The notes under the pieces are model-generated. The model was given only the letters and a program-made list of their open reading frames with translations. It ran no database searches and was not told where the DNA came from. A stretch of 64,000 bases of DNA, from the NCBI GenBank assembly GCA_009363875.1, contig CM018685.1, positions 66,847,933-66,911,932 of the forward strand, in the 5' to 3' direction. The position numbers and the translations under genes were made by a program. Of this stretch, positions 1-10,452 are shown piece by piece. Numbering within the stretch: position 1 is the first letter of the stretch; every line of letters begins with the position of its first letter. The DNA is from Mikania micrantha. Its lineage: Eukaryota > Streptophyta > Magnoliopsida > Asterales > Asteraceae.

Positions 1-1298
1 TGAATTAGATTATATAAATAAAACAAGTTGTGTGTTCATGTTGTTAAATCCTGTTATATGTGAATATATAATAGGAAGAGGAGGTGAATCTAGTTCTAGA
101 AGGCCTGGGAAAGAGTTAGAGATTGTTGATAACTCTCCAAAGCGAGGTAAGTTACCTATTTGATTGAACTTGTAGTTGAAGGACTGGGTGAGTCCACACT
201 ATAAGTAACTATGCATTTAGCATATATACATGGTTTGTTGAGTTGATTGAAATGAGATAAATGAATGTGGTTATTGTTGTCACATGATTCACAAGGTGTG
301 TGAACAAATGGTGGATTGGAAATGTGCATGCTGATTCACAAGGTGTGTGAACATAAGACACGTAATTCCAATGTAATAGATTCACAAGGTGTGTGAACAA
401 ATGGTGGATTGGAAATGTGCATGCTGATTCACAAGGTGTGTGAACATAAGACATGTAATTCCAATGTAATAGATTCACAAGGTGTGTGAACAAATGGTGG
501 ATTGGAAATGTGCATGCTGATTCACAAGGTGTGTGAACATAAGACATGTAATTCCAATGTAATAGATTCACAAGGTGTGTGAACAAATGGTGGATTGGTA
601 ATGTGCATGTTTTGATTCACAAGGTGTGTGAACATAAGACTTGCAATTCCAATGTAATTGATTCACAAGGTGTGTGAACAATAGATGACTTATAAGGAGG
701 TAGACATTTGAAATTCAAATGTCAAATTGCGAATTGTGATTTTTGTGAAATATGATGCACAATCGGAGTTTCGTGGGGTTATATATGTGTTATATTAAAT
801 TATAATGATTGTGCATGAATGAGAGATATAATGAGGTTTTGGTTGAAAACGAACCGTTAGTAAATCGTTTTGTATGTGGTTGACTGTTGTCAAATTTTAT
901 TCGGAACCTCATTAGTGTATCCATATGGTATTATGGAATACACTGGGTGGAATAGTGGGGTAATCTTACTTAGTTCTACGAACTAATGGTGAATTTAAAT
1001 GTGGTGTTTACAGATACTCAGGAGTCGGGTGAGCGGTGATGGTGATCGGGAATCGAACGTGAAGGCTCATATGATGGTTTCAATTTTAATAACCAAACAG
1101 TTGCGTAACTTTTGTGTAATAAATGTTTTTGTGGAGTATGTAAACATATGTAAACCTGTTTTTTTTTTAACAGGTGTTAGTAAATACTATGTTTACAGGG
1201 CTGTAAAACACAAAAGTTTTTACTGGGACCTAAACGTAAATTATTAAATATTGATGTTAATGTCCGGAGGGGACATGAAAGTGACAGTGGGTGTCACA
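1..1298 (+). repeat. 5' LTR of Ty3/gypsy element, truncated by window edge
   Basis: The right part (598-1298) matches 7047-7746 base for base except for two substitutions and one difference in a T-run, so the two are the LTRs of one element. It ends in GTGTCACA at 1298 and is followed three bases later by a tRNA primer-binding site. The left boundary lies outside the window. Bases 1-284 have no counterpart in the 3' LTR as read here. Confidence 0.9.
286..680 (+). repeat. 93-bp tandem array inside the 5' LTR
   Basis: The motif GATTCACAAGGTGTGTGAAC starts at 286, 333, 379, 426, 472, 519, 565, 614 and 660. This gives a 93-bp period made of two related half units of about 46 and 47 bp, one ending in a GTGGATTGG-type tail and the other in a TAATTCCAATG-type tail. 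About four full units are present and the last is slightly diverged. The 3' LTR keeps only the last unit. Confidence 0.95.
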
Positions 1299-1301
1299 TG
1301 T

Positions 1302-1314
1302 TGGTATCAGAGCC
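1302..1314 (+). other. Primer-binding site, initiator tRNA-Met type
   Basis: TGGTATCAGAGCC lies three bases after the 5' LTR end. It is the usual complement of the 3' end of plant initiator tRNA-Met used to start minus-strand synthesis in many plant LTR retrotransposons. Confidence 0.93.
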
Positions 1315-1863
1315 AACGGTTTGAGGGATTTGAGTGCGTCATGAACACTTGAACTCAAACCATTGAGCTCTGGATAGGTGGGAAGAGCCGTTCGATTCGA
1401 AATCCGATCACAAAGCCGAACTCACCAGGTAGGATGTATCTGTAAATTGTTGTTTGATGTTATATGATATGGAAATTGTTGTATTACAAACCAATATTCC
1501 TAACTTGTGTGAAACAGTGAACGCAAGGACACGGGTATATGGTGCATATCTTGCTATGCCTGGCCAGCTTAGTAACATATACATGATATGAACGTATCCT
1601 TAGGAACATTATTTCACACCAGTATATGGAAGTATTGGTAGGGTGTTAAAAGTGGATGTACGTGATTGGTTGAAAAATCACAATGGTATCATTAGTTGAA
1701 TAATTGAGTAATTCACAAGAGTGTGAATATTCAATAAAGACACATATACATGTAATGTATAAGTCCGTTAAGGACGAGTGTGTGGTTTGGAGTATGTGGT
1801 TTGCATATATGTTGAGTATAGATATGTAAACTAATGATATGTTTAAATTATTTCAGTCATAAA

Positions 1864-2889
1864 ATGGCTGATGAACATAACCCCGAGGGGTTTGGGCATG
1901 AGGAAGAACATCTCACCGAACTGTAAGTGATGGTGAGGGAGGAGGTAGCTAAGGCATTTGAAGCTACCTTACCAACTCGTTTAGAAGGATTACAAGCTTC
2001 GTTAAAAGATTTTATACATGAAGAGTTTGCAACTCTTAAAGATGAAATGGGTGGTGAAAAACCTTTTAAAAAGGTTACTTATAAAGAGTTTGTGGCTTGT
2101 AAGCCAACTGAATTCAAAGGTGAGGTGGATCCACTGTTGAGCCAAAGGTGGATAGCTGATATGGAAAGCACGTTTGAAACGTGTTATTGTGATCCGTCTG
2201 ACGAGGTAATGTTTGCCGGAAACCAATTGAAAGAGCGAGCAAAAGATTGGTGGGAACTTCTCTGAAAGGAGAAGGGTCGAGATGGTATAAAGGATTTGAC
2301 TTGGGATGCATTTAAGGAGTTGTTCCTTAAACGATTCTGTCCTCAGGCTGCTATTGATAGAATTACTGAGGAATTTTTACATATGAGACACAAAGAGGAG
2401 GATATAGACACTATTACTGCAGTGTTCTTTGATAAAGCTAAATTTTGTCCTGATCTTCTTAGGACTGAACGAATGTGGATTAACAGGTACCATAGCATGT
2501 TGAATGCTAAGTACCGGGAGTTCCTTATACCCTCAAAGTTTGAAACTTTGTCGGAGTTGATTGATTGCGCTCGTGAGCGTGAATTGGAGTTAAAAAGGCA
2601 AGAGGATCGTGGAGAAAAACGAAAGGTGGAAAGGGATGTGGGACCCTCTAAAAAGGGGAAATTTGTTAGCCCACTTAAAAAGTTTAGTTCTTTTAGAGAA
2701 GCTAAACATTGTTTAAAATGTGGAAAGAAACATCTTGGGGAATGTTATTTTAAATCAGTTGTGTGTTATAAATGTGGCACGTTGGGGCATCTTGCCTCTC
2801 AATGTGCCAGTGCACTTAATTTGTGCTACAACTGTTATAAACCGGGACACCGACGAAGTGAGTGTCCGGAGTTGAGGGGAGCAGGTTAA
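1864..2889 (+). pseudogene. gag of Ty3/gypsy chromovirus, interrupted by stops
   Basis: One frame starting at ATG 1864 reads through a gag-like protein with in-frame stops at 1924-1926, 2263-2265 and 2887-2889. The middle carries the plant retrotransposon gag region (WIADMES at about 2149, then the region following a DWWELL motif at about 2245). The C-terminal part (2700-2865) has three Cys-rich zinc knuckles of the C-x2-C-x4-H-x4-C kind; the first (CLKCGKKHLGEC) is compact. Gag would form the nucleocapsid and package element RNA in the cytoplasm. As written it cannot be made as one protein without stop suppression. The reading frame stays the same across all three stops, so these are point changes rather than indels. 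Confidence 0.9.
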
Positions 2890-3681
2890 GGAGGTACTAG
2901 TGGTGGGTCTTTTAAGGCCCAAGGTAGTGGTAGGAAGGTTGAAATACCCCCACCAAAGGGTAGAGCCTTCAAAATTACAGCGGAAGAGGCCAAGGTCACT
3001 TCAGACGTGGTGACAGGTACTTTTCATATTAATTCCTTGCCTGCTTATATATTGTTTGATTCTGGAGCTAGTCGCTCTTTTATATCTGTGAAATTTGTGA
3101 ATCATGATTCGTTTGTACTAGCTAAGCTACCTTATCCATTAAAGGTAGAAATAGCTGATTCTAAGAGTTTCTTAGTATATGACATCTATCATAAATGTAA
3201 ACTCACTATTGATGGTGAGGATTATGAGGTTGATTTGATTCCAATGATCTTGGGAGAATTTGATGTCGTGATTGGGATGGATTGGTTGTCCAAATATGGA
3301 GCTAACATTGTATGTAGCCGCAAGGTTATTCAATTAACATCTCCAGGTGGTTATGAAGTATGTATTCAGGGAGAGAAACGAGGTGGAACCATATTATGTT
3401 CTTTAGCTAAAGCTATGAATTACATGAACCATGGGGGTCAGTCATTCTTAGCTTATGTTCTTGATGTAGAAAAGGAGATAAAGGAACTTAATGATGTTCC
3501 AGTGGTCAGGGATTTCCCTGATGTATTTTCGGATGATTTAACGGGAATTCCTTGTGATAAAGATGTTGAGTTTAAGATTGATATTATTCTTAGGGCTAAG
3601 CCCATAGCTAAAGCTCCATATCGGTTGGCACCATCTGAAATGAAAAAAATTAATGTCACAGTTGTAGGATCTTTTAGATAA
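2890..3681 (+). pseudogene. Aspartic protease region of the gypsy polyprotein
   Basis: The frame continues from gag. The retroviral-type aspartic protease active site LFDSGAS lies at about 3052-3072, with the catalytic Asp codon at 3058-3060, and a downstream ILGEFDVVIGMDWL block (about 3250-3292) is typical of the plant Ty3 protease fold. The protein would cleave the Gag-Pol polyprotein. The frame is lost near 3655-3664, just before the reverse transcriptase N terminus, through a small indel next to an in-frame TAG. Downstream pol continues in the +1 frame. Confidence 0.88.
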
Positions 3682-4855
3682 AGGCTTTATCCGTCCGAGT
3701 ATCTCCCCGTGGGGTGCACCAATTCTTTTTGTTAAAAAGAAAGACGGAAGCCTTAGAATGTGTATTGATTATAGGGAGTTGAATAAAGTGACTGTGAAAA
3801 ATCGATATCCTCTACCTCGAATTGATGACCTTTTTGATCAGTTGCAAGGAGCGTCGTGGTTTTCTAAAATCGATCTTCGCTCGGGTTATCATCAACTCAA
3901 GGTTAAAGAGGAAGATATTCCCAAGACTGCTTTCCGTACTCGTCACGGTCATTATGAATTTCTTGTTATGTCGTTTGGATTGACAAATGCACCAGCTGCG
4001 TTTATTGATTTGATGAACCGGGTGTGTCGCTCAATGTTAGATAAATCTGTCATTGTCTTTATCGATGACATTCTTATTTATTCTAAAAATGAGGGTGATC
4101 ACGCTTGTCATTTGCGTGAAGTCCTTGAAACTTTACGGAAGGAGAAACTATATGCCAAATTTTCTAAATGCGCATTTTGGTTGCGTGAAGTCCAGTTTTT
4201 GGGACATGTGGTGGGTGCTGATGGCATACTTGTTGATCCTTCGAAAGTTTAAGTGGTGATGAAATGGAGTCCTCCTAAAACTCCAACTGAAATTAGAAGT
4301 TTTCTTGGTCTAGCCGGTTACTATCGGCGGTTTATACAGGATTTTGCGAGAATTGCATCTCCTTTGACTAAACTAACAAGAAAAGATGTGAAATTTGTTT
4401 GGGGTGATGATCAAGAAAAAGCTTTTAATGAACACAAGTTCAAGTTAACTCAGGCACCGGTATTAACTCTACCGGATGGACCTGATGATTTTGTGGTGTA
4501 CTCTGATGCATCTTATCTTGGGCTTGGTTGTGTCCTTATGCAAAGAGGTAAGGTGATTGCCTATGCGTCGAGGCAACTGAAAGTTCATGAAGTAAACTAT
4601 CCTACTCATGATCTAGAATTGGCAGCGGTAGTATTTGCCTTAAAAATCTGGAGGCATTATTTGTATGGTGTGAAATGTACAATTTACATTGATCATAAGA
4701 GCCTGAAATATTTCTTCACATAGAAGGAATTAAATATGAGGCAAAGACGTTGGCTAGAACTACTTAAGGATTATGATTGTGAAATCCTTTATCATCCGGG
4801 AAAAGCCAATGTGGTGGCGGATGCCTTGAGTAGGAAAGAAGAACATGAACCCATT
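3665..4855 (+). pseudogene. Reverse transcriptase and RNase H region
   Basis: The RT palm is clear: a SLRMCIDYRELNK block at about 3750-3790 and the catalytic box FIDD at 4058-4069, followed by ILIYSK. The connection/RNase H segment starts near 4290 (FLGLAGYYRRFI), with the first catalytic Asp in VYSDAS at about 4505 and further acidic positions in HDLELAA (about 4610) and TIYIDHKSL (about 4685). In-frame stops occur at 4250-4252 and 4721-4723 without a change of frame. Together these regions would copy element RNA to DNA inside virus-like particles. The element is structurally complete here but inactive as written. Confidence 0.92.
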
Positions 4856-6068
4856 CGGGTTACAGCAATGAAGATTGTGATTTCTTCTGATTTGGTGGAT
4901 CAAATTAAAGAAGCTCAAGTTGAAGCTTTAAAAGAAGAAAACTGGAAACGAGATCGAATAAAGGGTCAAGCTCATAATCTGGATGAAGATAGTCGTGGGT
5001 TAAAGACAAGATGGGGTAGGGTGTGGATACCTCCCACTTGTTCTTTGAAAACTGATCTGATGGAGGAAGCTCATAAATCAAAATACTCAATTCATCCGGG
5101 AGCCACTAAAATGTATCGAGACCTTCGGGTAAATTACTGGTGGCCAGGTATGAAACGAGATATTGTTAAATATGTTGAAAATTGTTTTAACTTGTTTGCA
5201 AGTAAAAGCTGAGGATCAAAAGCCTTATGGCAAATTACAGCCTTTAGAGATTCTTATGTGGAAATGGGAACACATCACAATGGACCTAATTACTAAACTC
5301 CAGAAAACCCGAAAGGGATATGATACGATTTGGGTCATTGTGGATCGGTTGACTAAAAGCGCTCATTTTATTCCTATTCGTGAATCGTATTCTTCTAACA
5401 AAATGGCTGAAGTGTATGTGAAAGAAATAGTGTCGCGTCACGGGATACCAGTGACGATTGTGTCCGATCGAGACACACGATTCACTTCTCATTTCTGGAA
5501 GAATTTTCAAGAGGAATTGGGTACTAAACTGTTGTTGAGCACGGCGTATCATCCTCAAACTGATGGTCAGAGTGAACGGACCATTCAAACATTAAAGGAT
5601 ATGTTACGAGCGTGTATAATTGATTTCGGAGCTAGTTGGGATGACTATCTACCTCTGGCGGAATTTTCGTATAACAATAGTTATCATTCTGGATTAGGGA
5701 TGCCTCCATACGAAATGTTATATGGAAGACGATGTCGTACTCCCGTTTGCTAGGGAGAAGTTGGACCGCGAGAGCTTCAAAATAAAGAAATACTGAAAGT
5801 TACAAATCAACGAATTGATCAAATTCGAGCTCACCTGAAAGTGGCACAAGACCGTCAAAAGTCGTATGCAGATAAACGAAGACGACCGATTGAATTTCAA
5901 GTGGGAGACTTTGTGTTGTTAAAGGTTTCCCCTTGGAAGGGTGTAATTCGTTTTCGTAAACGAGGGAAGTTAAGCCCGCGTTTTATTGGACCATTCAGAA
6001 TTACAGCTCGGATAGGTAATGTTGCTTATCGCCTTGAGCTACCAGGGGAATTAAGTGGGTATACATGA
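4856..6068 (+). pseudogene. Integrase region of the gypsy polyprotein
   Basis: The N-terminal zinc-binding region includes HPGATKMYRDLR (from about 5092) and a WWPGM block near 5140. The frame shifts by +1 around 5170-5210. The catalytic core follows: D in ITMDLI (about 5285), D in IVSDRDTRF (about 5464) and E in DGQSERTIQ (about 5573), the DD35E triad. An in-frame TAG stop lies at 5751-5753 after a CRTPVC block. A second frame change lies near 6055-6068. The order protease, RT, RNase H, integrase assigns the element to Ty3/gypsy rather than copia. Confidence 0.92.
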
Positions 6069-6327
6069 TACTTTTCACGTATCATATCTGAGAAAATGTT
6101 TGGCGAATGAATCGGCGTATATTCCATTTGAAGATTTGGAAATTGATGATAAATTAAATTATATTGAAAAGCTAGTCGCGATTTTAGATCGAAAAGTCAA
6201 ACAACTCAGAAATAAGTCCTTGAACCAGGTGAAGGTTCAATGGAAAAACAGGAGGGGATCTGACGCAACCTGGGAGTCAGAAGACGAAATGAGGAAATTT
6301 TATCCTTTTCTTTTTTATGTATAAGCG
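6055..6327 (+). pseudogene. C-terminal integrase tail with chromodomain-like end
   Basis: After a frame change the reading frame gives a GIHDTFHVSYLRK block and then a final module VKVQWKNRRGSDATWESEDE ending in MRKFYPFLF. This is the degenerate chromodomain found at the integrase C terminus of Tekay/Del-type plant chromoviruses, thought to steer integration to particular chromatin. It ends in TAA about 40 bp before the polypurine tract. Clade assignment is from motif recognition and would need a tree. Confidence 0.8.
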
Positions 6328-6348
6328 GTTTCGAGGACGAAACCTTTG

Positions 6349-6363
6349 TAAGGAGGGGAGATT
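6349..6363 (+). other. Polypurine tract
   Basis: The run AAGGAGGGGAG (from about 6350) lies directly before the 3' LTR start TGTAACGACC at 6364, where plus-strand synthesis of the retroelement is primed. Confidence 0.85.
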
Positions 6364-7746
6364 TGTAACGACCGGTTTTCAATTATCGATCACATTTGAA
6401 ATAATCATCAATAGAACGATTGTGATTATTAAAAATTGAAAGTATGTGAGAAATTATGAACGTGGAAGAAAACCGTGCGCGAAACGGAGTTACGGATTAT
6501 CCGGAATCGCGAAATAAAGATATTATGTTTTGGAATTGCTTCGCGGTACGCGAAGACTTCGTGAGCCCCTCTTCGCGGTACGCGAAGAACCCAAAATATC
6601 TGAGATCCCGAATTGCTTCGCGGTACGCGAAGAACTTTTGAACCCGCGATCGCGGTACGCGACGGGTGTGGCGGTGGCAAAATGCTTATCTTCATCAGAA
6701 TTCGCCAGAAAACATAAAAACTCGATCCTTTTCGAACTTCAGTTCCACCATAAGCCACTAAATCGAATTTTTGCCATCAAAACTTAGTTCCGAAGCTAAC
6801 AGAACGTCCGGATCGAACCAGGGATCGTTTCTACACGTCCAGATCGTTGAATTTCAATCAGAAATCCGTTTGAAGGGTAACGATTCGTTTTATTCCATTT
6901 ATTTTGATAATATACGGATTAAATTGAGTCTTGAGCATTATATGATGATTTGGGATGATTAGAAACGAAGAACTAGAAGTTTCAACGGTGAAATCTTGAT
7001 TTTGATCCGTTATGATGTCCGGTTGGTGTGAACAAATGGTGGATTGGTAATGTGCATGTTTTGATTCACAAGGTGTGTGAACATAAGACTTGCAATTCCA
7101 ATGTAATTGATTCACAAGGTGTGTGAACAATAGATGACTTATAAGGAGGTAGACATTTGAAATTCAAATGTCAAATTGCGAATTGTGATTTTTGTGAAAT
7201 ATGATGCACAATCGGAGTTTCGTGGGGTTATATATGTGTTATATTAAATTATAATGATTGTGCATGAATGAGAGATATAATGAGGTTTTGGTTGAAAACG
7301 AACCGTTAGTAAATCGTTTTGTATGTGGTTGACTGTTGTCAAATTTTATTCGGAACCTCATTAGTGTATCCATATGGTATTATGGAATACACTGGGTGGA
7401 ATAGTGGGGTAATCTTACTTAGTTATACGAACTAATGGTGAATTTAAATGTGGTGTTTACAGATACTCAGGAGTCGGGTGAGCGGTGATGGTGATCGGGA
7501 ATCGAACGTGAAGGCTCATATGATGGTTTCAATTTTAATAACCAAACAGTTGCGTAACTTTTGTGTAATAAATGTTTTTGTGGAGTATGTAAACATATGT
7601 AAACCTGTTTTTTTTTAACAGGTGTTAGTAAATAGTATGTTTACAGGGCTGTAAAACACAAAAGTTTTTACTGGGACCTAAACGTAAATTATTAAATATT
7701 GATGTTAATGTCCGGAGGGGACATGAAAGTGACAGTGGGTGTCACA
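6364..7746 (+). repeat. 3' LTR of the Ty3/gypsy element
   Basis: It starts TGTAACG after the polypurine tract and ends GTGTCACA at 7746 (1383 bp, TG..CA ends). Its last 700 bases match the 5' LTR almost perfectly. Its left 660 bases carry four CpG-rich palindromes. Around 7018-7030 it jumps directly into the last unit of the 93-bp array, so it lacks most of the array and the 1-284 stretch seen in the 5' LTR. A target duplication cannot be tested because the left flank is outside the window. Confidence 0.9.
6539..6663 (+). repeat. Four CpG-rich palindromes in LTR U3
   Basis: The 17-base perfect hairpin CTTCGCGGTACGCGAAG occurs at 6539-6555, 6571-6587 and 6616-6632, and a variant (GATCGCGGTACGCGAC) at about 6648-6663. 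They contrast sharply with the AT-rich surroundings. They sit in U3, where promoter elements of the retrotransposon would lie. The function is unknown. Confidence 0.9.
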
Positions 7747-8125
7747 CCAACCCTCCTGACGGGCTATGTTGATTGGAGACGAATACTTGTCAACCAACCG
7801 TCCAGCGAAAAACCGGGTAGGAAGCTTTAACATTGCCGCGTAAAACCCTTTTTGCTCGGACACAAAGCCGGGTAATAGCTCGTGTCACACGTCATTGGCA
7901 TGTCTTACAAATTTTAACAATGTGAATTGAACCCACAACCTCACTAAAAAGTGTGTGCATCTTATCACTGAACCAAATCTTGCAGACTCTTAAAATATAT
8001 TTGGGATGTTTTCGACAGCAGGGATCGATAAACTTCCGATCAAAGTGACACTTGCTAAAAAATGTGAGTGTGTTTTTCAACAATACGTGATAATTGCCAT
8101 CTTTTGTTAGATGCCAATGACTTTA
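7747..8125 (-). mobile_element. SINE-like tRNA-derived remnant
   Basis: Read on the minus strand, 7916-7990 gives a box-A-like stretch (TTTGGTTCAGTGATAAG) followed by a box-B-like GGTTGTGGGTTCAATTC, the spacing of a tRNA-derived pol III promoter. The related arrangement at 38300-38380 supports a repeat family. An 11-bp inverted pair GTCATTGGCAT / ATGCCAATGAC at about 7892 and 8111 flanks it. Borders are uncertain and the left side abuts the gypsy 3' LTR. Confidence 0.45.
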
Positions 8126-9265
8126 GGAGACATAAATCAACAAAAAAAAAAATTAAAGAAATAATACAAGTAAAATATGCAAGAAAATGTTAAGTATATA
8201 CCCTTTGTTACAATATAGTTCATGTGAAAAACGAGAAATAACATAATCTTCAATAATATTATTTGGGAGCCACAAGACATATTTGAAAAACATAAAAGAT
8301 GCGTCATATATATTTTTACTTACTAGAATGAAAAAAATTATGTAATTTTGATATTTTTTATAATATTTTGGAGAGATTTCAAGCTAATTACTAGGTAGTT
8401 AAGTGCTAATAAAATTTAACTTTGCTTTTTAAAAAACCATAACATAATATGGTTTTTTGTTAAAATTTATTATTGGTATATACATATCAATATATGCACG
8501 GGTGATTTTCATTTTAGGATTTTGTCACATACGAATACAGATAAGTAATAAAGCCCTATATATTAATTAAAATCATATCTCGTCAATAAAGATTAATTAT
8601 AAATTATGCTAGTGAATCAATAAGAAATATTGTATTTAAAACATATTATGAAATTAATAAAGATTCATATATGTTTCAAGTTAATCATATTAAAAATTCT
8701 TAATTTATCAGTAAAGTTTTATATATTTTTTATTTGACTCAATTAATTTAAAAAATTTAAACAATTTTGAAAAAAAAGTTACACATGATTGAAACACATA
8801 CCGAAAGTTGAGTGACTTTAGAATAATAAAAAAAAATTTGAGTGACTTTAGTGGAATACTAGAAAACTTGATTACTATTAAGTGAATTTTACCAAAAAAA
8901 TAAAATAAAAAAGGATTTATATTAATTAACATAAAATATTGTGAAAATGTTACATTTGCGCTAGTACACGTAGGTTAATTAGATCGATCTAGAGGAACAT
9001 CAATTTTTTAAATGGCTTCAAGAATACACGTATGGCCATATATATTCAGCTATATATAGTTTTCAATGCTAATTGGTACGTGGGTATGCCTGGAGGTGTC
9101 ATACAGTATATATTGTCAATTTATAATATTATATTATATGGTCAAAAAATTGTAATTATCCGAAACACAATCTTAAATTAATTAATACATCTTAATGGCT
9201 CAACCAACCAACTTAAATATTAATTAAATGCTTAACTTTCATTTCTTATATTTTTATGTATTTTA
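8126..9265. other. AT-rich intergenic DNA
   Basis: No gene is supported. Bases 8786-8850 resemble part of the foldback element at 38758-39122 (repeated GAGTGACTTTAG next to A- or T-runs). Otherwise nothing was recognised. Confidence 0.5.
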
Positions 9266-9400
9266 TTAATTTTTTTTTTTGAATAGCAAATTTTTTCCAC
9301 CTTTTTATTCACTATGAGACTAGAACCCTCAACCTATATTAGGGAGGACATCTTAACCACACCTTGGTACCATTGAGACAAATGCCCTTTTGGTTTTTAA
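9266..9400 (-). mobile_element. Short SINE-like remnant
   Basis: On the minus strand a box-A-like TCTCAATGGTACCAAGG is followed about 30 bases later by a box-B-like GAGGGTTCTAGTCTC, and the unit ends in an A-run (T-run at 9269-9280 on the plus strand). It is about 130 bp, so probably truncated. No target duplication was found. Confidence 0.5.
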
Positions 9401-10452
9401 TAATTTTTAACTCTAACACCACATCGATCGTAATATTTTTTTTAGAATATATAATTAATAAGCGTCCATACCAATATAAAGTTAGCAATTGGATCAATAA
9501 ACACAAATAACACTTTATAAACAAAAGTGTACTTATAAAAATTTAAAATACCACTAATATTAATCTTAAAACCAAGCAAAATACAATACCCTAAAACCTC
9601 GATTAATTGTATTTATATATAAACTTACTTAACAATAAACTATTAAACTCAAACTCAAACTCCTAACTACTAGAAGATAAACACCAAATAAAACTCAAAC
9701 TAACAATAAAAAAAAAAACTATTAAAGTAATATTAATAATTATCTTATTATTTGATCAACATTAATTATATCATGTTTCCCAAAACCTTTATTTTCTAAA
9801 TTAAGATATTGAAAACCTGTCAAAATTCGTCTTTCTACTATTATATTTTTTTAGCTTGATGGAAAATTGGTGTCACAAGCCTCCTAGCAGCAATAATTAC
9901 ATATGTCCTCAGTTATTTATACTTAATAGTATAAATATAATAAGACTATGTTAGCACACGTATAATATGAGTTAAATAAAAAATATTATACAGTGAAAGG
10001 TTGAATTAATAAATAGATGGTCGAATAAAAAATATTCAATATTAAGATAACATAAAATTATGTTATAAAACCATATATTCTTGAAAATAATTTCATTGAT
10101 ATCTATTTGTTACAAACCTATTAAGATTATCTTTATCAAAAATTAGTTGTTTATTTTTAATTATTACAAAGTATGTTAAAAACATATGTATTACACATGT
10201 TATATAAATAAATTTTAAAATTATGTACTTTAAATAACATATCATATATTTTTTAAAGATGTTTTATAAATATATATCAAAAATATAAATTTTAATGTAA
10301 TTATACGATTTACCAAACTTAATGAAATTATTATTATTTAATAAAAAAGGAAAGAAAAATTAAAATTATAAAAATGTAATATAAATATTTAATATATGAG
10401 AGCGACGAGAAACCAATTTTCATATGCCGTAAAAACCCTTGTTTATTAATCA
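9401..10452. other. AT-rich intergenic DNA
   Basis: Long A/T-rich stretches with no supported gene. The piece at 10400-10450 (AAAAACCCTTGTTTATTAAT) resembles a truncated Helitron 5' terminus on the minus strand. Confidence 0.5.

Noticed and set aside
209..586. Open frame on the minus strand with repeated HLVNLLHWNYMSYVHTPC
   Set aside because: It is the translation of the 93-bp LTR tandem array, so the apparent protein repeat is a by-product of the DNA repeat.
999..1247. Open frame in the 5' LTR
   Set aside because: It lies in LTR sequence and has no recognisable domain.
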